A DNA stretch of 64,000 nucleotides from assembly GCA_000310025.1 (NCBI GenBank), contig FN648582.1, positions 9,616-73,615 of the forward strand, written 5' to 3'. Source of the DNA: Ectocarpus siliculosus (taxonomy: Eukaryota > Sar > Phaeophyceae > Ectocarpales > Ectocarpaceae). Positions within the stretch are counted from its first letter, which is position 1. Each line of letters opens with the position of its first letter. The translations under genes and the position numbers were made by a program. The notes beneath the pieces are model-generated. The model searched no databases and was not told the DNA's origin. It saw only the letters and a list, made by a program, of their open reading frames with translations. Shown here piece after piece: positions 11,301-23,700 of the stretch.

Positions 11301-12970
11301 ATACCATCAAACCAAAGATTGATGCCAAGGATAAAGAGGGCCTAGATGTGTGCGGAATGATGTTGAAAGAAGGAATGGGGTTCAAGGAACACCTACTACT
11401 ACGATGAACAACCAATGAATGCAGGGACAAAGCTGAAGGGCAAACTTAGGACTGGGGACAACGGTCTCGAGAACCTAGACGAAGAGTTCGAAAGGTAGAC
11501 GATGACGACAACCTAAAAAAATGTGAATGCGGCTCCGAGTGCGAAGGCCGGGTTCATATAGATTGTTAGTTGCGGAATGAATGCCCGTTGTACGACAAGT
11601 AGAGAGAACTGCACATGACTGAGGAAGGAAAATAGAAGGAAGATACAGGGAGGAGATGTTTCAGGGATGGAATAGTAGCCAGGAGAAGACATGAGCTGTA
11701 CTTGGGCACAGGAAGCGGGTTGAAGAGGTGGGAAGTAATATCGAAAGGATACATACATGCTGTAAATAGGCTCAGGAAAACATTTTTGGGGCACCTCTGG
11801 CAAGGTAGGGAGAAACGATTGGCCATCTGTGATCGGTCCTATGGGAACAATGCTCCGTCCTCTCGAGGACGCGTAGTCAATGGTCTAACCGCTTAGGCAC
11901 GCAAAACATGATTGATTTCACCCCGCCCCCTCCCCCCCTCCGTGGGTACAATCACAATTTCACGGGATGCCCCCCCCCCCTCCCGCCCCGAATGTGAACG
12001 TAACTGCTGATGTTGGGGTCACCCCCCACCATCGTGAGTGCTGGTCTTGCAGCTGCCGTGCTTTGGGGCTCCGTTCTTATCTGTAGGCAGGCGCATTGGT
12101 ACACCACAAAGGCGGGTTCTTGTTCTTAATACGACGCGGGACTGAGCACCTGTTCTTTATGGCCTAGTTCTTAGATTCTGGATTATTTGAGGCTCGCGTT
12201 CTTAACTGCTACGTTGTTGGTGGCGCGTTCTGTACACGACCTCAAATAATATTCTGTCGTCCCTACCCCTAACCTAACCCTGACGTCCATTGTGTCACGA
12301 ATTTATCGGGCCTCTATTCAGGGCATCGCCGCTAGACCTCTTGAGCAGCAATTTTGAGCATCGTAACTGGTTTTGATTTCGGCCGGCTGACTTTCTCTAG
12401 TATTGTGTAGTCTTCACGGTTGGTTTGATTTCGCCTTCTTTCTACGTGAAACCGGGAAACACCATCCATTGTTTTGCAACAAGACCATCAGGGCAGTGCC
12501 AAATGCTGGACTTGAGGCCGTCATGCATGCATGTGTCTCATATTGTAACAACAATGAGCAGTTATGTATTTACAAAGGTTATCACGTTGGAGATAGATGA
12601 ACAAGCCCTAAGAAGACAACACAGCCGTGTATGAGATACATGCGTATATGATGTGCATTTCGCGAAAACAGGCAGTAGTCTAACGTTCTCTCTCTCTCCT
12701 CTCTTCCTTCCGGACGTTTTTTGTTTTCTGCACGTCACGTCTCAGCCGCACACAAATGGGGGTTCCCTACAACAGACGATGATGGTGTTTGTGCTTTGTT
12801 TCCCGCGTGCTCAAAATCTGGACAATGAAGAAAGGCAGCAGTACTGTAGAAAATAGTCCGATCCGCGAGCACTAAATAAACAAAGAGAGAGGGGAGCAGG
12901 GGCGGAGACAAAAAAAGCAGTGCCAACTTAGGATCGGGCCCGGAGATAGATACGAAACGTCAAAATCGGT
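8400..12970. other. Gene-poor stretch
   Basis: No supported gene. The first part is the upstream flank of the left-edge gene, with TC- and CA-rich tracts. Around 9.1-9.2 kb there is AGCAGCAGC-type repeat. At 12182-12250 an 11-bp perfect inverted repeat (ATTATTTGAGG / CCTCAAATAAT) flanks a ~47-bp loop. At 12262-12283 there is a telomere-like CCCCTAACCTAACCC stretch. ORFs here lack splice context and protein-like composition. Confidence 0.5.
11840..11905. repeat. Short dispersed repeat, intergenic copy
   Basis: GGGAACAATGCTCCGTCCTC followed by TCGAGGACGCGTAGTCAATG and GTCTAACCGCTTAGGCACGC. It matches the copy in the GST copy 2 intron. It may be a tRNA-like or SINE end; no internal promoter boxes are clear. 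Confidence 0.55.
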
Positions 12971-12977
12971 CAAGCTG

Positions 12978-13883
12978 TTGTGCGCCAACAACCTTCTACC
13001 TTCTACCTACATGGCGCCAATACCCACTACACATCGACCGCCGTTGCCGACACGGGGAGGCTCACCATCGCCTACAAACGTCGTGTGGGTCAACCGCAGG
13101 GTGGGCGAGCGCGCCGGCGCCGGTGCCGGCAGTCGGGCGGTGGTTCTTCGGTCGCCGCCGCGCCCTCCGGCCGCTGCCGCACCGCCACTTCCACCGCGGA
13201 CGTTCATCTACACCCCGCTCTCAACATCGGCCACCGCATCGCCGCCGCTCGCCCGCTTTTCAGGATCAGCAGCTCCATCGCCTATCTCCGTGGTGTCGTC
13301 GTCATCACCGCCCGTCGACCGCGGCCACGCCGCGCCGTCCGACCGCCGATGCCGCTGCCGCCACCGCTGCAGCCCGCCCGCACCGCTCCCGGTGTCCTCC
13401 GCACCCGCCGCATTAAAAAAACGAGCCGTCAAAGGGGTTGGGACGGGGGCGGAGACGGGGGTTCATGGCCGCACGCGCCGCGACTGGGCGCTGCTCACGG
13501 AGCTTGAACACAACTGCCGCGGTCGCCGTCCGGAGGCGGAACCGGGTCGGACTGCTGCTGTCGATGATATGACAAGGATGGGCTCATCTCGTCGCTCGTC
13601 ACTCCCCGTGAGGCCGTCGATCAAGGACGCCGCGACCCGCGGCCGCGGCCGCCGCCGTATCCGAGTTTGGAGACCGCAGGAGCGGGGGGTCTGTGGCAGC
13701 CGGGGGGGGGGAGCCAGGGGGGGCGGGGGGCCGCATGTGTTCGAAACGATGTTCGCCGCCCGCGACGATGTTGACGCCGATCTTCGCGCCGAGCCCCCGC
13801 CCGACAAGACTCCAGACCTACCCCACTGCCTCGCCAGCGACCTCCGCGTACCGAAAAGGAGGCCATGCCGTCCCAGCACTTAG
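12978..13883 (+). CDS. Possible GC-rich exon or ORF, unrecognised
   Basis: A 301-codon frame is open through a very GC-rich block. Its second half has balanced composition (RRDWALLTELEHNCRGRR, FETMFAARDDVDADLRAE), while the first half is Pro/Ser/Ala-rich. The minus strand is also widely open here, as expected for such GC content, so the strand is not certain. No domain, signal peptide or membrane segment is visible. A 22-bp direct duplication (CCAGCACTTAGAGATGTGGG) follows at 13873-13914. This may be a real low-complexity protein or a CpG-island artefact. Confidence 0.25.
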   Translation: MCANNLLPSTYMAPIPTTHRPPLPTRGGSPSPTNVVWVNRRVGERAGAGAGSRAVVLRSPPRPPAAAAPPLPPRTFIYTPLSTSATASPPLARFSGSAAPSPISVVSSSSPPVDRGHAAPSDRRCRCRHRCSPPAPLPVSSAPAALKKRAVKGVGTGAETGVHGRTRRDWALLTELEHNCRGRRPEAEPGRTAAVDDMTRMGSSRRSSLPVRPSIKDAATRGRGRRRIRVWRPQERGVCGSRGGGARGGGGPHVFETMFAARDDVDADLRAEPPPDKTPDLPHCLASDLRVPKRRPCRPST

Positions 13884-14104
13884 AGATGTGGGCCCAGCAC
13901 TTAGAGATGTGGGAAGATTAGGATGCCGTTGGCCGCGAGTGTTTTTTTGGTTTGTTGGATGAAGGCAAAAGTTGAGCCAGCGTAGCAACCAGTAGAGAAA
14001 TAAAACTTGACGGACTCGGGCATTATCTTTGTTGAGAAACACAATGACCACTACACCACCAGTCAGCGCTGACTAAGCTAGCGGTCTAGTGGTCATCGTG
14101 CTTC

Positions 14105-15016
14105 TCAACAAACCTTATCAATGCCAAGCGGGCTTTTTCCTGCCTGTAAGGCAGACGAGCACGGATGGCCGACGGAATTCTTCGAGGCAAGACTTGTAGC
14201 GCGTGTAGACATGCAGAGGGCCTCGATTGATCTTGGAGAATCTTTTGCACCCACACCGTCTCTGTGTCCAGTGTTCGTTGGCGGCTTTGGCATGTGAGCA
14301 GAACCTTGCCTTGTGCCATTTCCACATTCAGCAAGCATTTGTGCAGTCTGAGATTGACGAGGATGTTTTCTTGCGTCCACCGCAGGGCTGTGGCAGGATA
14401 GATAGCTGGTCTGATCGTGAAGCTGTGCAAGAAGAGTCTGTACCGTTTGAAGCAGGCCTGACGACAATGGCATGTATGTGCACCTACCTGGCGAGGTGTT
14501 TGTTGGCGTTTTATTGTTTTTGCAGTCTCCGACGGATGGATGCGTTGCGTGTGTTTTGCGATTGATGGAGGAAGGACATGCGACAATGATCGTCGTGGTC
14601 CACGTGGATGGCATTTTTGCCGTAGTAGGGCAGAGGGAGAGGTAGGTCTGAAAGTTTGGCAGGAATCTCTCAATGAGATGGTCCCCGTGCAGAACCTTGG
14701 AGAGTTGGGGTGGCAATCGGCGTGTGCTATTTTTACGAGAGAAATGTAGGAGCGAGGGCTGTTGAAGATCTCGCAGCAGAAGTCTGCCCAAGAGCTGGCT
14801 GTTGAGTACGGTGTTGAGTGGGGGAAGAGTGCAGCTGTGCCTGTTACCGTGAAAAGCTCGTTGACTTTGGCGAGGAATGAAGCATGCGCTGATGTTCCTT
14901 TTCGGGAGTGGGTAGGACCCCTGATGTGGCTGGCCACTCAAACACGGACGACGAGCATCGCGAACGCAAGAGCGGTAGCTAGCGTGGCATTTGTGCATCA
15001 TCATCTCCCGAGTTGA
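14105..15016 (+). mobile_element. Decayed Copia (Ty1/copia) pol fragment, reverse transcriptase
   Basis: Fossil. Plus-strand translation shows the Copia RT stretch with LALCHFHIQQAFVQSEIDED and FLRPPQGCG, then the active-site region as VVVHVDG, then the AVEYGVEWGKS and REWVGPLMWLATQTR region that follows RT. It is a fragment only, with no LTRs found nearby, and it is broken in at least three places. It is old compared with the Copia copy at 52.8-58.5 kb. Confidence 0.8.
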
Positions 15017-17170
15017 TGCACTGGAAGTCAGCTGACTTGGTAGCCTAATGGTGATGCCTATCAGTCAGGAGGGTCACCTTATGCCTCCTCTCCTGCGCGC
15101 ACGCAGACATACTCTTTGCCATATAAAATAAATGCCCACTTCTTCTGTCAACTCCAATAAACACCAATTTTAGACTCCTGCCCCCTTTGGTAGGATCCAT
15201 CTGAAATACTCGCTTTAATTTTTGGGTAGGGAGACACCCTCTACGTAATAACCCTAACCCAAAGCTGACTGCGATGCTCCAATACAACCGGGACGACAGG
15301 TAATATACGTAGTAAATGCAATAGTACCCAGGCAGGATTCAAAGTCACGACCAGCACCGGAAGGGGCTACATGAATCAATCATCACCAGGTCGCACGGGG
15401 ATTGATTACAGACGGGCCTGGAGATAATAGGAAGTAACTGTCAAAATCGGGTCGAGGCTCAATTTCTTATTTCGTCGCCACTGTACTGTACTCGTCGAGC
15501 ACAGCAAGCGTTATTTAGTGTTGTAGTAGGGAGCTTACTGCAAGGATCCACCGTTCGTTGAGGTGTGCTTCTGACCCAGTTTTTCTCATTTTGTTCGTGA
15601 AAATGTTACGTTGTCTTGCCTCTCTGTTTCTTCCCGTAATGCAAAATGTTTCATTCTCTAGACTAACTGCTGTTGTTGTAGGGAGGGAGGGGGGACTGCT
15701 GAGTGGTCCCCGGAGCTGGGCCATTCATTGTCGACTAAATACTTTTTAGGTTTCTCATACCACGCCAGAAAGAAGTAGACTGTACGCCAAGCTTCGTGTC
15801 TCCCCACGTGTTGCAAACATCGCCCAAAGCTGGCATCTGTGGCCCATCATGGCGTACGCACATTGATTGCAACAAAGGAGAGACCCTTCCTTCATGCGGA
15901 CTACAATATTGTTGTGCACTATTCGCAGGGGGTGGATAACCCACCCAGAGGAGGAGTTAGTCAAAACCAGAAACAGAGGGTAACGCTGCTGCACCGTCAT
16001 ATGCCTACTCCCCCCGTGTTGCTTCGTGAAGGTCGTGACTGGGGTCCCCTGATCTACATTGATTGATTGATTGATTGATTGTTGTTGTTGTTGTTGTTGT
16101 TGTTGTGTTTACAATTGATTGATCGGGTCAATTTTTTCTTGCGTGCGTGCTCGCGTTCCCATTTTTCCTTGACCACACGTTTGTTTGAACGCTTTTACGG
16201 GGACGTAGGCTTGCCGCCACGCCCTCAGCAAGCCTGGGCACTGCAATTGTCCCTTTTGGGTTGGTTCGTGCATGTAATATCTATCTGTCTGTTCGTCAGG
16301 TCTTGTTTTCAAATCAATTGTGGTGGGTGTCGTTTCCATACCACTCTGTTATGTATGGGCCAAATCAACAGCTGCAGTGTAGAGTAATTATTCTAATGAG
16401 CCCTCCACAGCTAAGGTTTGAGCTGCACACCGTGTCCGACGCTTCTTTCACCTGATCTTGCGTACCGTAGACAACAAGCACACCATATACGACACAAGGT
16501 AATACACCCCTTGGAGCTATTTTCAAAGCTCGATTACTCCACGACCAAGAGGATGCATAATGAACGAAACGATACATTTTCGGAGAGCTCTCGACCAGAA
16601 GCGTTTAACGCCGCCGTTCTCGGCGCTGTGACTCTCTCTGTGCTGTTGAGAAACCGAGCTCTGAAAATCAGGCCAGGGGGTGTGTTATCTTGTGTCGTAT
16701 ACGGTAGTTCAGTATCATCTCCAGCAACATCTATCTACAGTACGTACGGAAGATATATTGCAAAACGAACGAAATGATTAATGGTGTCATACAAGCACAT
16801 CAGCCTGGGTTGCGTTGAAGCTTTGAGAGACGTTTATCTGCCATAAAAGCAGTATAATCTACCCACGCACATACGCGTGCTCGATTGATTTATAATGTTT
16901 GTTTCCGTTGCACGATCGATCGACAAAGTAAGCACAAGATGCGGAACACTCTCAGCAGGATGCAGCGCACACCCTTCCTTCTGGTAGCTGAGTATAGTTA
17001 TAGGCACATTCGTCCCCTCCAAGCGAGGAAAGCGAACAAAGCCTCTGTCGGTGACATTTATGTGTGGCGGCGAGAGTTATTCGTATCCACATTTGACACC
17101 TGTTACGTGGAGAGCGCGATCATCAGGTGCATCCCGTGTAATAGTTCGAAGTTCAAAGTACTGCTGTAGT
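15017..17170. other. Intergenic stretch with microsatellites and one MITE
   Basis: No gene recognised. It holds a telomere-like AACCCTAACCC at 15248-15259, an (ATTG)n then (GTT)n microsatellite at 16057-16106, and MITE copy 4. The remainder has no supported ORF. Confidence 0.5.
16483..16704. mobile_element. MITE copy 4, intergenic
   Basis: A 222-bp copy with left end CCATATACGACACAAGGTAA and right end TTATCTTGTGTCGTATACGG followed by TA. The body is closest to copy 1: both share ACTCCACGA, AAGAGGATGCATAA and GGCGCTGTGACTC. It lies outside any gene I can see. Confidence 0.8.
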
Positions 17171-18942
17171 TGAGCCAAGATGAGCGGCCGAACCGGTGAT
17201 GACGTCACGAACAGTGACAATTCCACAATTCCCGCCGTCCATTCTGTCTTTTGTCTTTGTTCCGGCGCGCTGACGCTCATCATCACAGCATACGCCCACA
17301 CGACCAATCAAAAGCGTGGGTGCTGCCTGCGATCGATCATCGCCGGGTATCTATGTACGCCCTATATCGCCCATCATATGGAGTACGACGTCCACGCATC
17401 TATCTTCAGCACCCATAAACGCAGCTCAAACAAGAGACGAGACGCGAAAAGTCGGGGTAAAAGAAAATTTGCCGATAACCCGGCGTGCGGATGAAAAAAT
17501 GAGAAAAAAAAAAAAAAGACAAGCTGTTTCCCCCGCGGGGCGAAAGGAGCAAGAGAGCGGGGCGAAGAAAAGGAAGGTGCCCACCCGAAAGAGGTGATCG
17601 TCCACGTTCCCCCCACACCGCACACACGCTCACTCACAAGCACTTCTGCTCTTCTCTCCCAGCAGTCCTTCAGCTCGAGACCGACCACACACACACCCAT
17701 CCCTCTCCACAGGTATGCATGCGAGACAGTACAATACTCTTGCTCAGAGAGCGCGTAGCATCAGCCAGCAGCAGGTCAGATACACGGTCTACCGTATCCG
17801 GGATCTGATGAGTCTTGCTAGACCTTGGGCGACACACACCCAGACACACCAGCGCACGTCTTCACACATGCGCGTGCCCATCCTATCCGCCCATCCTCTC
17901 GCGCGCATTTAGAGAGAGGACCACACGTGACACTCAAGTTGTGGTAAAGTACCACGCACGCACACGAAACACACCAAAAAGGATGGGTCGGTCAGCATTT
18001 GGCATCCGGCCGCGGCAACTGGCTATCGATGCCGTGGCTGAGCAAGGGAACGTGCGTTGCCTCGGGGCGTAACATCGCTGTATACACACGCTGCACTGCA
18101 CAGCCGTAAACGCTGTCCGACTACGACGTATCTCTGATTCTCTCTGGTCGCAACCGCATGGGGTCGGTCTCGCTTTCGTGCATATACATGTATCGTGAAT
18201 GCGTTTGCGATAGACTACTGCTGTAGGCCTTGACCTCTTTTGTTACCGAAAGCGGCGCATACAGCAAGCAAGAGGGTGGGCGCAACGGTGAGATCTTCGG
18301 TGTTTGTACGGATGGATCCATGACGGGAGATACCACCCCCGACAAGATCAATATGGGGATACCACAGTACCACAACTATTTCCCGTACGGAAGGCGTGTG
18401 CTGGGTCGACATGCCGAGATGTCAGTGATAGCAAGCGCGTGAAAGTACCCACTCACCAAGGGCACCAGGGTGGAGTAGTGTTGTGTGTTGTAGGTGACTA
18501 CTTGTACATGACTTACAGCAGACGTATGTGCGTTCTGTAGTACAGTGTATGTACTCCTATTGAGCAGGCGAAAACACGAGGCGTACGGGCGAACATTACA
18601 GTCAGTAGACACATTACTGAAACACACTAACAGCGCCGCAGAGGACAAGCCCAGACGCTTTGGAAGTCTATCGGCAGGGTGCGTGTGTGCCAGGCTTACC
18701 GTCGTCGTGTGGTCCTGGTTGTGTCCTACTACACCAACTGGTACGATCCCGATTCATCGAAAACGCTCTCTTAGATATTTCCGCCTCTCGTCGAATTCCT
18801 TGTATGTACCACCCCCTGCGCTCTTGTTCAATTTCTCGCTCTCACTCTCGCTCCCGCTCGGTCCGTCCCTTATCTCACCGCTTTGTCCTGCCCACATCCA
18901 CTAAAACAACTCACACGACACAGAATCAACGACAACAAGAAG

Positions 18943-21648
18943 ATGCCTTCCACCGCCACCCTCAACTACTTCGGACTCCCCGGCCGGGGCGAGGCTACCC
19001 GCGTCGCGCTCGCCTACGCCGGGAAGGATTTCGAAGACAACCGAATGGGGTTCCCTGAGTACGGTGCCTGCAAATGGGCGGGCAAGGGCCTGCCCGTCTT
19101 GGAGGTGAGAGAAGCCAGCTGAGCTACAACTTAAGACTTCGTAACCGGTCGTGTGGATATATATAATGTTTTGTGCTTTCCGCAAGTGATCGGCTCCACG
19201 TGTACATGTAGTCTTCCTGTCTGTCCCTTCGTTTCGTTGCACACAGACCATTGAATGGGCATTTCACCATCATCGCGAACTTAGTCAATTATGTGTGTCA
19301 ATGGCATGCACAAATGCGAACCTTGGCAGGATTCACGGACCTAATCGGCCATATTATGGCGTAGGTCAAGTCCTTCATTTTCACAATTTCGGGGTGGGTG
19401 GAGCGCGACACGGAGTTTTGTGAGGGTTGTTTCGCGTTGCCACAGCGTAGTGTGCATATCCCCCCAACGGCATGTAAGCGTGGGTCACGCAAGGTGACAA
19501 GGCCGCGGCCATCGCCCCCCTCCTAAACACGGCCTCGTCGAACAGCTCAGATGAACGGCACGAGAAAGTTGCACGTGCTTGGCCGCCTTCCTCCTGTATT
19601 CCGCCATCGCCCTGACATACCGCCCCCCCCCCTCATTTCGCGTATATTCTACATCTGAAAATCGTCGCCAGATGGACGATGCCGAGTACACCCAGTCGAC
19701 CGCCCTCCTCCGGTATGCCGGCAAGCTGGGAGGCCTGTACCCCGACGACGCGCTCGCCGCCCTCAAGGTATTTACACTCTTCTATCATGCACAACGCCAA
19801 AGGTTTCTCGTTTCCTAGCCCCCGCCCCCCGCCGAACGAAACAAATGTACGGCAAGTGTGTGTTTTTGGTTCACCCAGAAGACGTGTGCGTGACACCGTA
19901 ACCGTGAGAGAGAGAGAAAGAGAAAGAGGAGAGGGAAACCTTATTCGCATAGCGTGCGTCACCGTGCATAATTTATTTCCCTTCTCAGTTGGTGCTTCTA
20001 CTACTACTGCGTTCTGCCGTTCGCTGTGTTGGTCAGCAGTCTACGCCCCCTCTCGTTCTCTCCCACGGTCTCCCCCCCCTCTCTGCTCTTTCTTTTGTTC
20101 CTCTCTGTCGCACCCAACGCTAAACATGTCGTCTCGCTTGCTCCCTTGCTCGGCATACAATGTCCACGGCAGGTGGATGAGATCGTGATGATCGCGGAGG
20201 ACGTGTTGACCAACATGTTCAAGTGCATGGGCCAGGAGGACGACACCGTAGCCAAGGGATTGCTCGAGGGAAAGGTGGGTGTGGGTTGTCTGATGAAAGG
20301 ATATTCAATAGTGAAGGCATGCGTTTCTCGTTGGCATCTTGAATGCCGTTTGAGCCGAGAGCGTTTCGAATGGTGTAAAGACATGTCATGAAACATGCCG
20401 GAAGAGGAATCGACGACTGAGATTTCGCATGCGGAATACCGTGAGAAAATACGGAACACGTACTGGACCGTACAACCAACCGTTCCCATGGAAGCCGATC
20501 CCAACAACGTCCGTTCTCAATGATTGGTTACTGTCGTGAACTGTCTCCGGCCGTTTGTTTACCTGAGATCACGATCTCGCTAACCTCCCCCAGCCCTAAC
20601 TGTCTCACCATGCCGATCGTTTCTGACCATGCTCTCCTTACTCGAATCCTATCAACTGGAACCAACAGATCAAGACCCTGGTGGATATGCTCACGTCAAA
20701 GCTTGCGGCTAACCCGTCCTCCAAGTTCTTCGTCGGCAACTCCCCCACCATCGCGGACCTCCAGGTACGTGCGTGGGCCCTTCCTCAACCCCCTTCCAAA
20801 CGTTTGTGAAAGTATCGATGGAATGCTCTGTGCTCGTCGTCGAATCTGTTGCTGTGGTTGTTGTTGTCATTGTTGTCATTGTTGTTGTTGTTGTTGCTAC
20901 CGATGTAGATCCTGCTTTCTCGCGCTCTACGGTGTTAATTGTTTCAATGACTACTCACCTCGACCCTTGCCGGCAGGCACCAACCCCCTTCGATAACAAA
21001 TGGCCGTTAAGAAAACAATTATCACGTGCCAACCCACGACAATAACACTATGTATTGTTGATGGTGATGACTGTTGTGTACCCGTTGATCCCAAGCCCCT
21101 TCCCCGTACAAGTCCTCGGCGCGTGACGCACCGTAACATTTTTTTGCGTTGCCGCGCGAATGCACGTGGTGATCTTGGACGCCCAGGAGGACTTCTCGAA
21201 CAAGCGCCCCCCACCCATCACCCCGGTTTACTGATGATTTCCATCTCCTTTTTTGTTTGTTTGTTTTTTGCTGCGGCAGGTGCACGCCGTGATCAAGAAC
21301 TTCGAAGCGAACTTCCTGACGGGTCTCCCCACGACCCACATCGCGGACACCGCTCCCACGCTCATGGAGATGCAGGCTGCTCTCTTGGAGGACCCCAAGG
21401 TACCGTTCCCTACGGTTGCTGTCGCGTATCGTTAACTCTGCTCCTGTACCGTTGGCGCTACATCCGTGTGCTTGCGAGGAACACGCCGCACGCCCTTCTC
21501 CAGGCCAGAGTTATCAGGACAAACGTCGAACGAGCAACACAAGCGAACGTCTTCCCCCCCCCTCTCTCCCTCCCTCCCTCCCTCCCTCCCTCCCTGACAA
21601 ACACCTAACCTATCACAGGTGAAGGCGTACTACGCTTCCAAGGCTTAA
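18943..21648 (+). CDS. Sigma-like glutathione S-transferase, copy 1 (six exons)
   Basis: A cytosolic GST that conjugates reduced glutathione to electrophiles, or acts as a peroxidase or isomerase. Exons: 18943-19104, 19672-19767, 20173-20274, 20669-20764, 21280-21399, 21619-21648. All introns are GT-AG and phase 0, giving 201 aa, the usual length for sigma-type GSTs. The N-terminal thioredoxin-like domain shows the catalytic Tyr9 in LNYFGLPGRGEATR, the cis-Pro loop LPVLE, and the Gln62-Ser63 glutathione gamma-Glu contact in YTQSTALLRYAGKLGGLYP. The C-terminal helical domain has the TIAD N-capping box at 147-150 and ends KAYYASKA. The start is the first ATG after a CAAGAAG leader, shared with copy 2. 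Differences from copy 2 are His8, Val31, Thr34, Phe61, Lys108, Val116, Val129, Ala130 and Glu184 there. The gene looks intact. Class (sigma versus alpha/mu-like) is inferred from the N-terminal motif. Confidence 0.93.
21560..21596. repeat. (CTCC)n tract in GST copy 1 intron 5
   Basis: A pyrimidine-rich CTCCCTCC repeat just before the last, 30-bp exon. The copy 2 intron has the same tract at 27768-27797, so it predates the duplication and may serve as the polypyrimidine tract. Confidence 0.75.
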
Positions 21649-21999
21649 ACATACACCGGATATAGGGAAGGGCTTCTTCACCCACTGGCGACGGTCGGCA
21701 TGGCCGAGGACATTTGAGACTCGCGCGGATGCGGCATGTGCACAGCACATCTCTGTGGTTGACCTATTCCCTGACGACAGTGGTACATACTGTAGTCACA
21801 TCTTGACGCCGTCCCTTCCGTGTGTATTTGGCATTTGTTTGCTGTAGGGTAGTATGCGATCAGGAGACCTGTGTGTGATATCTTTAAGTTTTGTGGAGCG
21901 TGGTGTGTATTTGATTGGCGTGGCGTGGTTTGTCTGGTCAGCCGCGGGCGTAACGCACAACTCTGCTGTCGGCTGGCCGAGAACTTTTGGTTCATTCGA

Positions 22000-23700
22000 G
22001 TGTGTCTGGAGATAGCAAGTGCGCGAGTGAGAGCGAAGGACCTATTTTGGTTGTTTTGCGTGGCTATTCCATGCTTTCGCAGGAGCCACTGGATGCAAAT
22101 GTATGAGCGCACTCCGGCCCCCAGCGGTGTAGCTAGCCGTGACTCGGTACATAACACCCTGGTAGCTTTATGCTGGCCGTTGATGCTTGTCGGATCTCTG
22201 GTACTATAGTGCGCGCAGCTGTTGTGATGTAGGTCGGGTGTTGTTATCATTGAGCGTTCTTGCGGTGTTTTATTTCAGCCACCAGGATTGCATGCATGCA
22301 TGTGGTTTTCAGCGATGTTGCACGAGCTTTTTCGGAGTACATTGGTTCAGGTAGGGAGAGACCTACTCTGTGAAAGATGAATCCGTTGACAGCGTGGTCT
22401 TAGGGTAGGTCTTAACGAAGGCATCAGATCTCGAAATCACATTTTGATACAAGAATAAAAGAGTCGGATCTACCGAATCCGGACAGAAATGGCCTGTGTG
22501 TCTTAACGTCTTAACGGCAGATCTGAAAAATGGAAACCAATCTCTGCAGTCCACCGCGAACAACCCGACCGAGAGGTCCACCGCTTGCCGACTGCCAGGT
22601 TGCTGTTGTGACGTACTGTTATGACGTGGCCACACCACATGGGAAGCTATCGCTCCCGAGAAGCACACACCAACGCGTACATGGCCTCTGTGCGGTACTG
22701 ACGCGATGTCTATGCATGTGACACTTTGAATCGAGCCTCGTCCGACGGACGAAAAGCAACCAGTTCGTATCTGCATTTGAAGTTCGACAACCCACGGGAG
22801 ATTGCCCCACAGACCAACACATCCCACACACTTTTTTTTTCGGCGCCAGTCACGTGCAACAACGATGCGCAGTCACCCTCCCTTTGGGTTGGCTATTTTT
22901 GCTATCTCTCTCCTCTGTGCTCAGCGGTGGATGGAGTTCGTGTGGATGGGGGTAGGTGGGCACGCGCCGTGCACGCGAGTAGACCGTGGTCCCGCAACTA
23001 TGGTTGCGGTTCACCCAAATCGGGATCCGATTAAATGACTAAACAAGTCCAGTACCCAGCCGGTTTCCCTCCACTCACTGAAAAGACTCCACCACATCCC
23101 GTTCGACTGTGGGTATATCTCGAATGGGTAGTCTTTCTATGTGTGTTTTTATTATCCCTTAATTTATTTTACCTTTCTTCAAATCCCGATTTGGTTTTGG
23201 GCCGTCCTGTTTTAAATCCTAAAGATTAAGATTCGACGGGTTCCATAACTTTTCATCCAATCAACAAGAGAGTTCTTTGGATCTTCCGGTCTTTTTGTAA
23301 CCAAATCTGAATGTGATTTCGGGATCCAACACCACGGCTGTGGACTGCTGTAGCGTTCCCTCGTGGTTGCACAGAGGCAAAGGGTGACGACGTGACGACG
23401 TCCTTCGGCCTTGTGTCTTGCAAGCATGTGTTTCGGAGGCCAAATGATGTAGTCTACATGTGGTCGGAGTTGTTCGTGGATACGCGGCTCGGGAATAGAC
23501 AAGCAACCCTTGAGCCGTAGTACACGAGAGGGTGGGGCCAGGGAACTGACCGGCGAGGGAATTTTCGTTTTCCGCTCCTACTCCCGCTATCTTACATCTC
23601 CTACCTTTCAAAGTGGGCGAAGGACGTTTTCCTTCTGCGACGTTTGAAACAAGCAACAGACACGACCGGTAAGATTGCACACTGTTCGGGGAGACAGCAC
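22000..23700. other. Spacer between the GST duplication units
   Basis: No gene seen. It holds the dispersed repeat at 23060-23160. ORFs on either strand lack protein-like composition or splice signals. Confidence 0.5.
23060..23160. repeat. Dispersed repeat, copy B
   Basis: The segment from CCACTCACTGAAAAGACTCC through TATATCTCGAATGGGTAGTC closely matches 5475-5565, which reads CCACTTACTGAAAAGACCTC and TATATCTCGAACGGGTCTGT. The family is unknown. Both copies are non-coding. Confidence 0.6.

Larger units (their letters stand above)
17490..21790 (+). repeat. Tandem segmental duplication, proximal unit (contains GST copy 1)
   Basis: Matches 23726-27990 in order. The poly-A/AAGCTGTTTC segment at 17505 matches 23735; the CACACGCTCACTCACAAGC stretch at 17624 matches 23846; CTGATTCTCTCTGGTC at 18131 matches 24099; then the whole GST gene and ~140 bp of 3' flank. 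The offset is about 6.2 kb upstream and 5.8 kb at the genes, so insertions or deletions accumulated after duplication. Confidence 0.8.

Noticed and set aside
12262-12283. A telomere or chromosome end
   Set aside because: Only two or three degenerate CCCTAA units; similar scraps are scattered through the window.
14086-15004. Two long minus-strand ORFs (283 and 299 codons)
   Set aside because: They are antisense shadows of the Copia RT fragment, which is recognisable on the plus strand.
21678-22250. 190-codon minus-strand ORF
   Set aside because: Antisense to the 3' flank of GST copy 1, without homologous open frame in the copy 2 unit.
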